Assembly: GCA_963989385.1 (NCBI GenBank)
Contig: OZ022498.1
Location: 3,417,501-3,481,500 of the forward strand
Reading direction: 5' to 3'
DNA from: Ctena decussata
Lineage: Eukaryota > Mollusca > Bivalvia > Lucinida > Lucinidae
DNA: 64,000 nucleotides
The notes beneath the pieces are model-generated. The model ran no database searches, was not told the DNA's origin, and was given only the letters and a program-made list of their open reading frames with translations. Of the stretch, positions 1-10,793 are shown piece after piece (position 1 is the stretch's first letter; each line of letters begins with the position of its first letter). A program made the translations under genes and the position numbers.

Positions 1-87
1 AATTTTATCAAGATCGGTCTTGGGCACAAAATCGGCCCAAGTGTAACCCGTCCTTTGAGATTGTACTTAATGTAGTTTCTGGACCTT

Positions 88-195
88 CCAAGCAGGCAAT
101 TGACGTACAAATGACGTCGTTTTGACGTCGATGCGACGTTATCATGTCGCGTCGACGTCAAAACGACGTCATTTCGACGTTGTGTGCCTGCTGGG
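88..195. mobile_element. GACGTC-rich palindromic MITE, copy 1
   Basis: Short inverted-repeat element that begins near AGCAGGCA and ends GTGCCTGCTGGG, with an interior made almost entirely of GACGT/ACGTC steps. Two closely similar copies follow at 1004 and 1459, and a half copy lies near 56.75 kb. It has no coding capacity. The superfamily is not determined because no target duplication is clear. Confidence 0.75.
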
Positions 196-534
196 TTTGA
201 GATCATTTAGTCCATTTAGAGTCATTTTGAAAAGAAGAGTTCTGCTAAAACCGTTGATATGTGACGTGGCCGGCGTCGCACATTTCATTCATGACTGGTC
301 ATGAAGAGATTATATGTAACCGAGCCTGCTATCTCCGTTTCTTTGGCGCATTCCTTGCTTTCAAAGCAGCTACTTATTCAGAGCTTATTTACGTACCATA
401 ACTTTCCTATCCAGATAGTCCCGAAAATGCTAAATGGGCAAAAAAATCGGCGCTAAAAGCGGGCCAGGGACAATACATCAATGTTGTTTGTCGCTAGAAA
501 TTGTGTTTTACTCTTGCAACATACATGTAGCATC
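196..534. other. Intergenic, one short dispersed repeat
   Basis: No gene is seen. Bases about 197-255 resemble 49,008-49,066 (shared string TTTAGAGTCATTTTGAA), so part of this stretch is another dispersed repeat. The rest is unremarkable. Confidence 0.5.
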
Positions 535-612
535 CTAGCAGGCAGACAACGATGAATCAACATTGAATCTACTATGATTCAATGTTGACTGAACGTTGTT
601 TGCCTTCTTGGA
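535..612. mobile_element. AACGTTG-type palindromic MITE
   Basis: A 78-bp imperfect palindrome. The left part has GCAGGCAGACAACG and TCAACATTGAAT; the right part has TTCAATGTTGA and CGTTGTTTGCC. The ends resemble the GACGTC family (CAGGCA...TGCC) and the interior resembles elements at 48,307 and 53,153, so these look like one extended family. Non-coding. Confidence 0.6.
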
Positions 613-1003
613 TCGGACATTGTCCTACAGGAGCGTAAGCTTGTGCGTTGAACAAAGGAATAACATAGGGAATCAGAACTTCATTACGATATATTTGGTC
701 TAGTAGATTCCATTCAGTATGCACGAGGGAGTTCTTATGGCCATTGCAGTGCCATCCCACACTATTAGTCTTCCGAACACCGAGTCGGTCATGCTCCAGC
801 ATACATGCTTTGGGGACAATCCTCTACTGACGTCTGCAGACGCGTTTAAGTCTATTGGAACAGTACTGGTTGGACACCAGTGACGGCCGAGTACCGGTAG
901 TGGCGGCCATATTCGTTCCGCACGTGCAGTATAGTATAAGTTGAATACCGGGTAATAAATTTTGGACAGTTGCAAAGAAAACAAAACGGAATGCCTACGA
1001 AAA
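613..1003. other. No recognisable feature
   Basis: Unique-looking sequence between two MITEs. Short open frames exist on the minus strand, but they overlap, match no family I know and run into MITE sequence, so I do not call a gene. Confidence 0.5.
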
Positions 1004-1111
1004 CCCAGCAGGCACCTGACGTCGTAATGACGTCGTACTGACGTTGATGCGACGTAATGACATCGCAACGACGTCAGTAGAACGTCATTTCGACGTTATG
1101 TGCCTGCTGGG
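1004..1111. mobile_element. GACGTC-rich palindromic MITE, copy 2
   Basis: Starts CCCAGCAGGCAC and ends GTGCCTGCTGGG, a perfect 12-bp terminal inverted repeat. The interior repeats GACGTC-like steps. Same family as 88-195 and 1459-1565. Confidence 0.8.
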
Positions 1112-1458
1112 AAGCATCGATACAGATCGCACCATTGGAGGCAAGCAATAAACAACTTCACCTAGGTACCCGCTTACGAGCACCATGTATATTCGCGGGG
1201 CTATGACACTTTATCCTCACACAGTAGAGTCACTAGGGTTTATATGCCGAATGTTCTCACACTGTAAAAATGTGACAAAGCTTAGATCTGAAAATGATCA
1301 TGTATCGTTTAAATTCCAGAAAACCTTTTCGTAAATGCTTCTGTCTGCGGTTGCAACCACGATGTCCGCCACTGGTACGGAATGTGCGTGTTAGCGACTG
1401 GTTTCGAGGATTTATCAGAGGCACATGTTATAGTCTACATGTACTTCAAATTAAATTT
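1112..1458. other. No recognisable feature
   Basis: Spacer between two MITE copies. I see no coding potential, RNA gene or repeat in it. Confidence 0.5.
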
Positions 1459-1565
1459 CCAGCAGGCACATGACGTTGAAATGACGTCGTACTGACGTTG
1501 ATGCGACGTCATGACGTCACATCGACGTCAATACGACGTCATTTTGACGTTATGTGCCTGCTGGG
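1459..1565. mobile_element. GACGTC-rich palindromic MITE, copy 3
   Basis: Begins CCAGCAGGCACATGACGT and ends ATGTGCCTGCTGG, with the same GACGTC interior. Closest to copy 2. Three copies within 1.5 kb suggest local hopping or a preferred landing zone. Confidence 0.8.
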
Positions 1566-1639
1566 TTGGTACAATAACAGGCTATCCCGTATTATATTTA
1601 GTCAAACTACTGACTAACTAAATACCCTAATTACGTAAC

Positions 1640-1772
1640 AGGATTGAAAACTGTTGCGAAAATGGCCGCCACGGGTATCTAGCCAGAAGAACAGGAAACT
1701 AGACTCGTCCGTAAACAGAACTTGTCTCCAGTGTTGACGTGTCCAAGCACATGGCCGATGATCATCCGTTAT
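1640..1772 (-). pseudogene. Tc1/mariner transposase fragment
   Basis: The minus-strand translation contains RQHWRQVLFTDESSF followed by a W-L-D-T-R stretch. In Tc1-like transposases a W..VLF(T/S)DES.F motif carries the second aspartate of the DDE catalytic triad, and that aspartate is present here in TDESSF. Only about 40 residues are recognisable. The first aspartate, the DNA-binding domain and the C-terminal catalytic residue are absent, so this is a dead scrap. A GAGCC-family MITE begins at 1775, directly beside its upstream end, and may have truncated it. The family assignment rests on this one motif and is fairly secure; activity is excluded by the length. Confidence 0.6.
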
Positions 1773-1774
1773 TT

Positions 1775-2008
1775 GAGCCACGACACGAGAAAGCCAACAA
1801 AGTGGTTGTTCGCCCAGCACAGACTCAGATCAGCCTGGGCATCCGCCCAGTCCTGTCAGACTCTTTGCTAAGCACCTAAAAGGTAGCTTAAGGTCTGATC
1901 TACTTCTATGCATACAGCGAGGACTGAACAGACTGGTCGGATGCCCAGGCTGATCTGAGTCTGCGCTTGGCGCACAACCACTTTGTTGGTTTTCTCGTGT
2001 CGCGGCTA
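1775..2008. mobile_element. GAGCCGCGACACG MITE, copy a
   Basis: About 234 bp with long, nearly complementary arms: GAGCCACGACACGAGAAA at the left and TTTCTCGTGTCGCGGCT at the right. Flanked by a 4-bp ATTT duplication. The interior has CAGCCTGGGCATCCGCCCAG and its inverted partner, so the whole element can fold into a hairpin. Non-coding. Confidence 0.85.
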
Positions 2009-2790
2009 ATTTTCAACCCTCTTTATAACGACACTCATTACAACAGTAATATTCTTTATAACATCATTCCAACTTAACATTTCATTAAAACATATTAAAA
2101 TATGAGATATATTTTTCGGAGACGTTTTTCTCTATTTCAATTTTTACGTGAAAACAGCTTATGAAAATTAATGTTTGCGTCAATTTACTCGTAATGCGTA
2201 GAGATTACGCAGAAAGTATAGCACAGTTAAAAAAAATTATGGAACTCTTAATGGCACGTAATTAAGTATGGAATTTATTTTAATACCTCAACGGACTACA
2301 GAGCAATGTCGATTAAAGCGGATATCTGAGAGCTATAAACTTTGCGTACAAAAACGTCAAACCATCACATTTTCACGACGTCATTGAAATAGGAATTGTT
2401 TTATTTCATATTCAAAAGAAAGTCATTTAGTGAGTCACAAATAATTGAAGTTTTTGATGATATATTGTTTGACTTGAAAACTGAAAATTTTGGTTTTGTC
2501 CTATTCCACCTTAACGTCAAAATATTACGGAACAAATGTCGTTTTCATAAACAGGACCCACTGCATGTGTTTTACGGCCCTAAATTCAAGACTATTTTAC
2601 TCATGTCGAGCCGATCGTGGGCGAAGGTGGGCGAAAACCGGAGCTCCAGGGGAAAACCAAATGACCTTCCGAAAGCAGAAACGGTGGCTTTTCGACTTGT
2701 GCCTCGAGAGACCTTATGTTTAAAAGTCAGCGCTATTATCCACTAGGCTCATAGGAGCAAATTCTTTCCTTTAATAGAAAACCTCGTTTA
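2009..2790. other. A+T-rich, no gene recognised
   Basis: A plus-strand open frame of 116 codons (2396-2746) exists, but its composition is ordinary for chance in A+T-rich DNA and it resembles no family I know. The last part (GAGCAAATTCTTTCCTTTAA) recurs near 56.9 kb and 60.6 kb, so part is repeat-derived. Confidence 0.45.
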
Positions 2791-2867
2791 CTATTGATGA
2801 CTTTTTGTGATTTTCTGTTTGCCCTGCCAAGGGCAAACAGAAAATCACAAAAATTCATCAATTTGTA
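2791..2867. repeat. Near-perfect hairpin
   Basis: TTTTTGTGATTTTCTG followed by TTTGCCCT, a 5-nt loop, then the exact reverse complement. Arms are at least 22 bp, with weaker extension (ATTGATGA / TTCATCAAT) outside. Probably a short palindromic element. Confidence 0.7.
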
Positions 2868-3149
2868 AAAAGTCCTGAAAGTACGGAGGTATACTCCAAA
2901 TGTATAAATCAGTCATATGCAATTCAGCTATTAGATACATTTTTCTTTTTAAAAACAATCCATAAATCTAGAACTGTCATGTACGACCGCTCTAGATTTC
3001 TGGGATTATATTGGAGGGGCGGAGGTTTTGGAGGTTTTCCCCGAGAGCTCCGATTTACAAGACGGATCTAAATTTTGGATTGTTTTGGAGGGAAAAATCT
3101 CTCTTTTTTTATTTTTGGTAAGTCGGAAATAGCTCATTCAAAAAAAAAA
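2868..3149. other. Spacer with CTCTAGATTT repeat piece
   Basis: No gene. The CTCTAGATTTCTGGGATTA stretch near 2991 resembles 10,673-10,705, so a dispersed repeat of unknown type is present in both places. Confidence 0.35.
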
Positions 3150-3425
3150 TCCTATCATATGACGCGCTGTTATTCAGTGAAAAACGTCGTGTCATAAAAA
3201 TCGTATGACCACACGTGTAATAACACTTTGGCGCGTACACGTAGCGTCATTGACAATGTTCATGTCAACAATGCGTTTTTTTTCTGAAATAATGTTCAGT
3301 TTGAAAGCTTAAAATCCCATTTTAAAAAGTAATAAGATAAACAGAATCTTACACTCGTGGTCATTTCATATAAAATTCATGAAACTCGCCGAAGGCTCGT
3401 TTCATAATTTTTATATGAAATGACC
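3150..3425. repeat. Dispersed repeat shared with 30.5-30.7 kb
   Basis: Contains CGTGTCATAAAAATCGTATG, then ACACGTGTAATAACACTTTGG, and ends with TGGTCATTTCATATAAAAT. The reverse complement of the same blocks lies at 30,510-30,722 inside the foldback centre. The element also carries a local inverted repeat (TTTCATATAAAAT / ATTTTTATATGAAA) at 3363-3422. Non-coding; family unknown. Confidence 0.6.
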
Positions 3426-4432
3426 AACCAGGTAAGATCCTCTATAAGGAGAATACTTACGGTGGTCTACCACCATCATGACCATTTCCCGAATCCGAGG
3501 CATGGAAATATCCCAATAATACAATCACGCTTAACTGCCACAACATTATTAATTGCCACTTTCACTAACTGTCACGTTTGTATTGTTGTCCGTTCGTACC
3601 GACTGGCCAGCCTCAACTGAAACTGTCCCGAATTGCGGAATAGTTGGGTGCTGGAAGCAGCGATGCGCACTGAATATCCATATGCCACGCTCTGCGACCA
3701 AAGGGACCTGTCCACATGTGCAGACTCAGTGTTAGACTGAGACTGGTCTGTGCGCTCTTTTTCGCTCTGTGTATTCCTCAGGAACCACAGTTTGTTGACG
3801 CATGCAATGAAGACTCTGACCGGACAGCATGGGTACACAGGCTTATCTGAGACATCGAGTTTGAACATGTCGTAAAGTCCTTTTCTGTAACAGTTCGATA
3901 ATTTAACGCTTAAATAGAGTTCTTAAAGATTTGTTGCGTCATATCAAACTTTTGCTTTCGGGGACTTTGAAGAAAAACAAATCGCAAAAGAAAACTTTTA
4001 CCTGGCCCTAAGGGTCTCAGTGGCCACGCATATACTTATACTTCGCTAAAACAAAACAAACCAAATGTCATATCATTTCAGCTGCATAAAATAAGAAAGA
4101 ATATTTCCAGGGCTGCGAGGGTTGGGAGGGGTAGAGGGGACTGCAACGAAGGATGCAACGTTGAAAATGACGCTCACGTAAGACTAAGTCGACCGCGAGC
4201 CAATAGCCGATTAAAGCTTCAATGTCGATGTCACACGTTATTAACGGGCACAAAACCATGTATTATCATTCAAGGCAATTTACGTTCTGTTATAATTAAA
4301 GTCCTAAAGAGCCCCGCTCTTGACGGGACACATTCAAACAAAGCAGAGAACACATTCAAAACCTCCATTTCTACTTTCAATTTACTCGTTCTGGGGCCAC
4401 TAAAATTATCCGCCACGCACAGCTTATTCTGT
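3426..4432. other. No recognisable gene
   Basis: Several short overlapping frames on both strands. None shows a domain, a start context or a codon pattern that stands out. No repeat is recognised. Confidence 0.45.
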
Positions 4433-4433
4433 T

Positions 4434-4474
4434 CTGTTTCAATTCTCTTAACGACGTTCCCCAACGGTAACAAA
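4434..4474 (-). repeat. Short repeat shared with 53.6 kb
   Basis: On the minus strand, GGGGAACGTCGTTAAGAGAA then TTGAAACAGAACAGAA. The plus strand at 53,593-53,633 has nearly the same 40 bases. Both copies are open in the frame that reads GNVV(K/T)RIETEQN, but no family is recognised. Confidence 0.4.
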
Positions 4475-4608
4475 TATTTGCTGTCTTTTTTGCATACTAT
4501 AACCATGATAACCAGGCAATCGGAACACAACTCGGCCAGTTCCGCGAATCAACCTCGGATGTATAACGTGGGACTACTTTAATCACATGACCGGCCTTTT
4601 CTATAAAT

Positions 4609-4763
4609 GAGCTATTTATATACGTTTTCCTCAAATCCTGATATAAGGAGCATTCTGCGATGAAATGATACTCATCTTCTAATTTATCAAAGAAAATACA
4701 TTTACGTTCATGAAAAGGTTTGCGAATGGGTTTTTGCCAAAGACCCGCTTCTACCTCCAATCG
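4609..4763 (-). pseudogene. Non-LTR reverse transcriptase C-terminal tail
   Basis: The minus-strand translation includes RKPFHERKCIFFDKLEDEYHF and then ECSLYQDLRKTYI. The pattern C..C...EDE.HF...CPLY.DLR..Y is typical of the extreme C-terminus of Jockey/CR1-type retroelement polymerases, a region downstream of the catalytic palm. The second zinc-type cysteine is replaced by phenylalanine. About 50 residues survive, after which the sequence turns into an unrelated inverted-repeat motif (GCAATCGGAACAC at 4513, shared with 60,471). It is a 5'-truncated and further decayed insertion. Confidence 0.6.
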
Positions 4764-4780
4764 ATTGACGAAACTTTTAA

Positions 4781-4894
4781 TCTATCTATCTATCTATCTG
4801 CTACTGTTGTCTACCAAGAAGACAATAAAACTATATCTATCTATCTATCTATCTATCTATCTGCTACTGTTGTCTTCCCAGAAGACAATAAAAC
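4781..4894. repeat. TATC microsatellite with duplicated flank
   Basis: Two TATC/ATCT runs (4781-4799 and 4834-4862), each followed by the same ~34-bp block (CTGCTACTGTTGTCT, then AAGACAATAAAACT). The whole is a compound tandem duplication, perhaps the tail of a retroposed unit because of the AATAAA-like AATAAAACT. Confidence 0.8.
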
Positions 4895-4929
4895 TTAAAC
4901 ACAGTAAACTATAGTTTAAACTAGTTTTA

Positions 4930-5390
4930 AGAAAACGGAAGACAATGGGAAGAAGTGGGGAAAAAATGGGAAGACTATATTACAATATTAAGGAATGGAC
5001 AGGGATGGACTTTGCTAGCTCAGCTAGGGCCGCTGACGATAGGTTGGTTGGTTGATTTGATGCTTAACGTCCACGGTAAACAACTAAGGTCATGTCGGGA
5101 CGGTCAGTTAACCTAACCACACTATTCCTGGGCAGGCTTAGACCTCCTAAGCGGTTAACCAGTACTAAGTGCACATACTTCCGCCAGTAACTGACAACTG
5201 CCCTTCTTGAATCAGCGGAAGGAGAAACGAAAGTATGTGGCCAGACCGGGATTCGAACCCAGGACCTCTGACTTACGAGTCAGGTGCCCTACCGATTGCG
5301 CTACCCGGCCCGGCACTGACGATAGGACTAGTTGTATAGTCATATGTAGTCCCCGAGGGACCTTGAAATATTTTGGGATAGACTAGACCA
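4930..5390 (+). pseudogene. RTE-type retrotransposon C-terminal fragment, split by a SINE
   Basis: The stretch GGACAGGGATGGACTTTG, then CTAGCTCAGCTAGGGC matches the C-terminal/3' end seen better at 18,937-19,108 and (minus strand) 55,261-55,443, where it encodes a WTGMDF...SSVVPQR-type tail. Here the reading frame is broken, and a SINE (5044-5315) sits between GCTGACGATAGG and its duplicate. The retroelement sequence resumes after the SINE and ends near GACCTTGAAATATTTTGGGA, the equivalent of the family's last coding bases. It is an old fragment predating the SINE insertion. Confidence 0.55.
5044..5315 (-). mobile_element. tRNA-derived SINE, copy 1
   Basis: Read on the minus strand it starts with a tRNA-like head: GTAGCGCAATCGGTAGG (A box), the string GACTCGTAAGTCAGAGG, and GGGTTCGAATCCCGG (B box). 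A conserved body follows (GATTCAAGAAGGGCAG, CCTGCCCAGGAATAGTGTGG) and a tail of CAACCAACCAACC type. Flanked by an 11-bp duplication CTGACGATAGG (5033-5043 and 5316-5326). Non-coding; it would depend on a LINE for mobility. Confidence 0.9.
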
Positions 5391-5967
5391 GCTTTATTGA
5401 AGACTTGTCGCTATTAGGCTCATTCATTGATCACGTTTAAGGCTTCTGAAAGTTCGGATAAAGGTCTTACATTTAAATTCGTCATAGAGTCGATTTCCGG
5501 TAAAGTGGGTCACTGTAACCTAGTTTTGTGGGGGATCTCCTGAAACGGTCTAACGCTTGCAATCAGATGCATCGAGGACGTTGACGTGCGTACCCTTGAA
5601 ATTTGACATGCTGTCAGTTTTTGCAAGTATCTCTGAGCGGTTCTTTCATGTGCAGATTTTTAAAAAATGACTCAATGTATTTTTGGCATTAACAAAAATT
5701 CAATAGCAATAACTCTGTATGGTGTTGTTCAATTTTGTTAAAATACAATTTTATCTGTGGTCAAATGCATATCGATAGAACATGTATGTAAAAAATTTCA
5801 AGAAGATCCCGAATTGAAAAAATTGTAGCTTCAAGCATACAGACAAGCTTTTGCAACATAAGCAAGGACCACAACACTGTAATGATCAGTTGGTGTTAAA
5901 ATCCATTTTAATTGTGTGGCGGTCGTAAAATGAACCCCCGAACATCTTCATAGTGCAAGTTTTATAA
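5391..5967. other. No recognisable feature
   Basis: A+T-rich spacer between the RTE fragment and the next retrotransposon. No RNA gene, repeat or coding signal is seen. Confidence 0.5.
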
Positions 5968-7702
5968 TTGTTCCCGGAGTGCTGGCAAAACCAAATGAAA
6001 TATCAGATCAGATCAGCCACATACGTTTATATACCCCATAGTCATTCATTGTCTCATGCATTTGAACGCACTGTCTGGCTTTATAAACGAGCTGATTTTG
6101 ATGCTCTAAGACAAAAGTTTCTAGATTTTGATTGGTCCTGCTTATATAATGGACCTTTAGATGAGTCTTGCTCCTTATTTGTATCAGTTTTATGGATTTT
6201 TCGAAGTCTTGTACTCCAAATAAAGAGGTGACTATCAGACCTGGAGACAAACCGTGGTATGATTCAGAAATTAGAAAGTTTTCAAGATTACGAAATCGCA
6301 TAAAATCTAAAGCTGCTAAATCATCTAAAGAGTCGGATTGGACAAAATATAAACATCTCCGTAATAAAGTTAATAATTTGAAAAAACATGCCAAAGAAGC
6401 CTTTTATAATAATCTTGAAATGTCCCTCATGGATTCCTACAGTAACAATAAAAAAGACTTTTGGAAAATTGTCCCTTATTTTGTGAAAAATAATAATACT
6501 ATTTCGACCATTCCTCCTTTGTGCACTACTTCAGTTTCAGGGGAAGTAACTATTCATAGCTCTGATGTTGAGAAAGCAAACTGTTTAAACTCTTACTTCT
6601 GTTCAATTTCATCACGACGATTACATCATTGTCCCCATTTTATGAAAAAAACAGATAACTCATTGGAAGAGTTTATAATAACTGAAAAAGAAATTGAAGA
6701 TGTGTTTGATATTTCTAATGTTAATAAGGCTTCAGGACCCGACTTGATAAGTTATAAAATGCTTAAAGCTGTATCGCTTGAAGTGTCAAAACCTTTAGCT
6801 ATTATTATGAATCGGTCTCTCTCAGAAGGAAAGTTCCCTGAATCTTGGAAACGGTAGTTATTCATGCCACTTTATAAAAAGGGTGACAAAACATCTCCAG
6901 TTAACTACCGACCGATATCCCTACTTAGCAATGTTGGTAAATCAATGGAGAGGGTCATTTTTAAACATTTGTATAATCACCTAATGAAAATAATTAGATC
7001 TAAAAATATCAGGCAGGATTCTTACCTGGGCACTCAACTACTCATCAGCTTCTCGATATATACCATCATATTTGTCAGGCATTCGAAAATAAGCAACACG
7101 CATGTATGGGGTTTTTTTTGTGACATATCAAAAACATTTGATAGAGTTTGGCATCGTGGTTTACTTTTTAAATTGAGACAAAATGGTATTAAGGATCGAA
7201 TACTTAGTTTGATTGCCGACTATCTTTCTTCTAGAAAACAACAAGTTCAAGTGACTTTGGCAACTTCGGAAATTTCACTTATCACCGCAGGTGTTCCCCA
7301 AGGCTCTGTGCTTGGTCCTCTTCTTTTTCTTGTCTATGTCAATGATATTTCTGAAAATCTTTTAAGCCTGACAAAGCTTTTTGCAGACGACAGTTCATTA
7401 TTCTTTTCTGCTACTAATTTAGAAGATATTCAAGGAATTATCAATCATTATTTGACTATTATTCACTTTTGGGCTTTAACTTGGTTAGTAGATTTTAGCA
7501 AGACAAAGGCGATGCTCTTCTCTCTTAGACCAGTTACACAGTTTCCTTCATTCTATTTAATAATACGTCTATACAGTTTGTTGACTCTCACAAATATCTC
7601 GGTGTTACTTTTTCCGACAATGGACAGTGGCATACACATACTTAGAATATTTTGTCTTCTGCGTATAAAATATTGGGTATTATTCGTAAACTGAAATATA
7701 TA

Positions 7703-8614
7703 CTGAACGCCAAAAGAAACGCATACAAAGTATATATATTAAATTTTCAAAAGTAGGCAACTGCTACTAGTTTTTGTTTTGTTAGTTTGGCGTGTCCATG
7801 AGTTTTTGAGAAAAAGAATATAGGAAATCCCCAATATGTCTTACACTGTAACTGTGAAAACCAATACTTTCAGGATGGGGTAAAATTGAAAGTTACAAAA
7901 AAAGCAATCTTTAAGAGGTTATATTCTCAACTGCAGAATCTTTGTGAATCACAATTTACCTGCGATTGTTAAGCTCTGTATCAAGAAAAATTTCTATAAC
8001 TCATTTTGTTCTTGGGCTGTCTTTAATTCTTGAAAAAACAAGCCAAGGAATGTTAGGTTTCAAGAAAGCGTAAACAGACATTTCACTTTAACATAGGGTT
8101 TTCCTCTGAACATTCTAACTCTGATATGTTCAAACAGAAAGGGAAAATTCTTGTAAAATTAGTAAAACTGTAGTGAAATGCAACACATAAAATCAATTGT
8201 TAAAGAAACTGAAGCGTGAAGCAATAAAGAGTTCCGTTATCGGTCTTCAAAAATTACTCTTTGTTTAATACAAAGGGAGGTAATTTGAAAAAGGACTGAC
8301 TTCATAACGCTGTCGTTTAATAAATAACCATGTCATTCATATGAATTTTGCGGTTTTCTAACAGTTGCATATCAGAGACCATTTCTGAACACAATATGAT
8401 TTATTGGAAAAGAAAAGAATACTCTTGCAATGGAATTTAATGTTTTTCGAAAAAGTGAGGTAACTCTTTTACGAAATATTTAAATCATGATAGTTTCATC
8501 GTGTACTGTGGTCGGATGAAAATCATAGTCTTTGCAATGATCGATTTGGACTTGCCTAGTGACAGTGCCGAGAAAAAAGAAAATAAACTTGTATGCGTTT
8601 CTTTTGGCGTTCAG
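7703..8614. mobile_element. Tc1/mariner-type non-autonomous transposon
   Basis: 912 bp with perfect terminal inverted repeats CTGAACGCCAAAAGAAACGC / GCGTTTCTTTTGGCGTTCAG (24 bp in all, through GCATAC) and a TA dinucleotide on each side (7701-7702, 8615-8616). It interrupts the retrotransposon frame exactly: KLKYI lies before it, and the coding sense resumes after it with RHLLEYSAVVWDGC. No transposase frame survives inside. The TA duplication indicates the Tc1/mariner superfamily; this could also be an internally deleted autonomous element. Confidence 0.85.
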
Positions 8615-8777
8615 TATACTTTCAGCAGAGCTGCTTTAAATCAAATTTATATGTAATATATAAGACATCTTCTCGAGTACTCCGCAGTTGTATGGGATGG
8701 CTGTACTATTCAAGACAAAACAGCTTTAGAAAAGTTGTAGAATGAAGCTGCAAGAGTTGTTACAGGGCTAACAAGAT

Positions 8778-8906
8778 AATTTCTAGGGATACAGATATAC
8801 AAAAGTCGACAGACTTCCTTCTGAATCCCTTTGTATAAACGTGTGTTCTGTTAACCATTGTCTGTACATAAGTGTATGATGTTTATACAAATAAATAAAG
8901 TTTAAA
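8778..8906 (+). mobile_element. 5'-truncated retroposed 3' tail
   Basis: 129 bp inserted between CTAACAAGAT (8768-8777) and CTAACATGAT (8907-8916), a 10-bp target duplication with one mismatch. The insert ends AAATAAATAAAGTTTAAA, which looks like a poly(A)-signal-bearing 3' end of a LINE. Removing it restores the retrotransposon sense ...VVTGLTRSTSLDN. Confidence 0.65.
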
Positions 8907-9593
8907 CTAACATGATCAACCTCATTGGATAACTTGTATAGAGAATGTGGTTGGGTTTCTCTATCTGAAAGACGGAAATTTCAAAAATTGTGTTTTATGT
9001 ATAAATGTAATAGTGATAAAGTCCCATGATATGTATCCGATCTTGTCCCCCCTTTGGTTAGTGAAATTTCTAATTATCCTTTACGTAATAGTACAAACCT
9101 TTCTTCAGGAGGAACACGAACTGAAACTTTTAAAAGGTCATGAAAACCCTTGTCAGTTCTTTTATGGAATAATCTAAGTAGTGATATCAAATATGCTCCG
9201 TCATTTATGACATTTCGAAATTCTCTTAGAAATCAGATGATCAATAATAGTACTGTTCAAGACTATTTCCTTAAAGGAGATAGAAAACTTTCGATTTTGC
9301 ATGCTAGATTACGCAATAATTGTAGGGACTTTAACGGGGACCTCTATCTCAATCGTCTTCGGAACGATAGAATTTGTGCTTGTGGTAATAGTAATGAATC
9401 TGCTTTACATTTCTTGTTAGAATGTGAAAGATTCAATAATCAACGAATACTTATGTTTAGAGAAACAATATCTTTCCATCCTTTAAGTGTAATTTATTTA
9501 CCTTTTGGCAAACCTAATTTATCTAACGAAGAAAATTTTCTTCTTTTTCAGGCTGTCCAAAGGTATATTAAAAACACAAAGAGGTTTCAATAG

Positions 9594-10250
9594 CCAACCA
9601 TACGCAACGGTGTAAGTGGTTTGAGGACAGGATAGCGGTTCGCAGCTCCTTCTTTCCTGCAGTTCTTTCTTTCATTTTCCCCTCTTTACTTCATTTTGTC
9701 TTTCTCTCTTTCCTCGTTTTCTTTGTTGGCATCTTCTTGACATAAACATTTTTGGTGCATGCATAACGGGCCCAGTCTCAGTGCCTGTGCCTTAAAAAGC
9801 TCCATCGACATTGGGACGACGATGTTCCTGCCGTTGTGTTGATACGAGTTTATTTGAGCCGCGACACAAAACCAACAATGTGGTTGTGGATCCTGTGCAG
9901 ACTCAGATCAGTCTGGGCATTCGCCCAGTTGAACCAGACTTTTTGTTAAGTGCTCAAAAGGTAGATATGGGTCTAAGCTACCATCATGCGGACAGCGAAG
10001 ACTCTGATCAGACTGGGCGGATGCCCAGGCTGATCTGAGTCTGCGCTGGGCGCACAACCACATTGTTGGTTTTGTCGTGTCACGGCTCATTTATACTCTT
10101 GATAATTCCATTATTCCACGTTTAGAATTGTATATTTATGTTTGTTTCTTGCCATGTCTTGCTGTGTTTGATATTGTAGGGGGAGGGCTGTAACTAATGT
10201 TGCGAGAACTTGTAGCACAACCCCATTGCAATAAACTATGTTTAATCTAA
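9594..10250 (+). other. 3' untranslated region of the retrotransposon
   Basis: Follows the stop after NTKRFQ. Contains pyrimidine-rich and CATGCATAACGGGCCC segments and ends GGGGGAGGGCTGTAACTAA ... CAATAAACTATGTTTAATC, a typical LINE 3' terminus with AATAAA. A MITE sits inside (9856-10089). Confidence 0.6.
9856..10089. mobile_element. GAGCCGCGACACG MITE, copy b
   Basis: GAGCCGCGACACAAAACC at the left, GGTTTTGTCGTGTCACGGCTC at the right, with 4-bp ATTT duplications. It is nested in the LINE 3' UTR, so it is younger than the LINE. Confidence 0.88.
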
Positions 10251-10793
10251 TCTAGCTTCCTACTTTGTCCGACCTTCCTTAAATCTAAATTTAATATCTA
10301 AAATAGATAATTTTATAATTACAACAAAGGACCCGTGGAGAAGTGTCCTCGAGCATCCGGACAAGATTTTTATAATACATGTTATAAGCACAGTCCTTAA
10401 GAATAGGTTCCTGTAAAAAACGAAAAGCATACAGTATCCACAGCAACCTTCTCTAACGGGGTAAGCCGTAAACTTCCCATCAATATGATACGGTGGAAAT
10501 TGGCCAAGAGACCAGCCATTCTTGTGTGAAATGGCAAACGACGGACCAGGATGACAAAGCCAACACCTACATGTAATCTAGACCTGATTATCGTAAACTA
10601 TTCTAAGCACGGAACAATTTGTTTTATACTGAATACAGTGATGACTTCAAAAAATACTGATCTTGTAATCGGCTCTAGATTTTGGGATTGTTTTGGAAGA
10701 GAAAGCACTTTCAAGATTATACTTCAATTACACAAGACATATTTGCGGTAATTTGGGCAGGGTAAATTCCCGTATTATAAAACACATATATCT
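10251..10793. other. No gene recognised
   Basis: A short dispersed repeat (GGCTCTAGATTTTGGGATTG, 10,671-10,690) related to 2990-3090 is present. Nothing else is recognised. Confidence 0.45.

Larger units (their letters stand above)
5968..9593 (+). pseudogene. Jockey/CR1-like non-LTR retrotransposon polyprotein, disrupted
   Basis: A 5'-truncated ORF2-type protein. About 5990-6190 gives the end of the endonuclease-RT linker (FERTVWLYKRADFDALRQKF), then a frameshift. 6168-6857 continues through the linker to KASGPDLISYKMLK. A TAG at about 6855 interrupts what looks like one continuous frame. 6864-7550 holds the polymerase core: NYRPISLLSNVGKSMERVIF, motif A in CDISKTFDRVWH, motif B GVPQGSVLGPLLF and motif C KLFADDS, so the catalytic aspartates are intact. 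A frameshift near 7545 follows (SHKYLGVTFSDNGQWH is in another frame). A DNA transposon (7703-8614) and a retroposed tail (8778-8906) split the C-terminal part, which ends with CACGNSNESALHFLLECERF. The clade is inferred from motif style. Confidence 0.85.

Noticed and set aside
2396..2746. 116-codon plus-strand frame
   Set aside because: No recognisable domain, biased only by A+T content, overlapped by another frame and next to repeat sequence.
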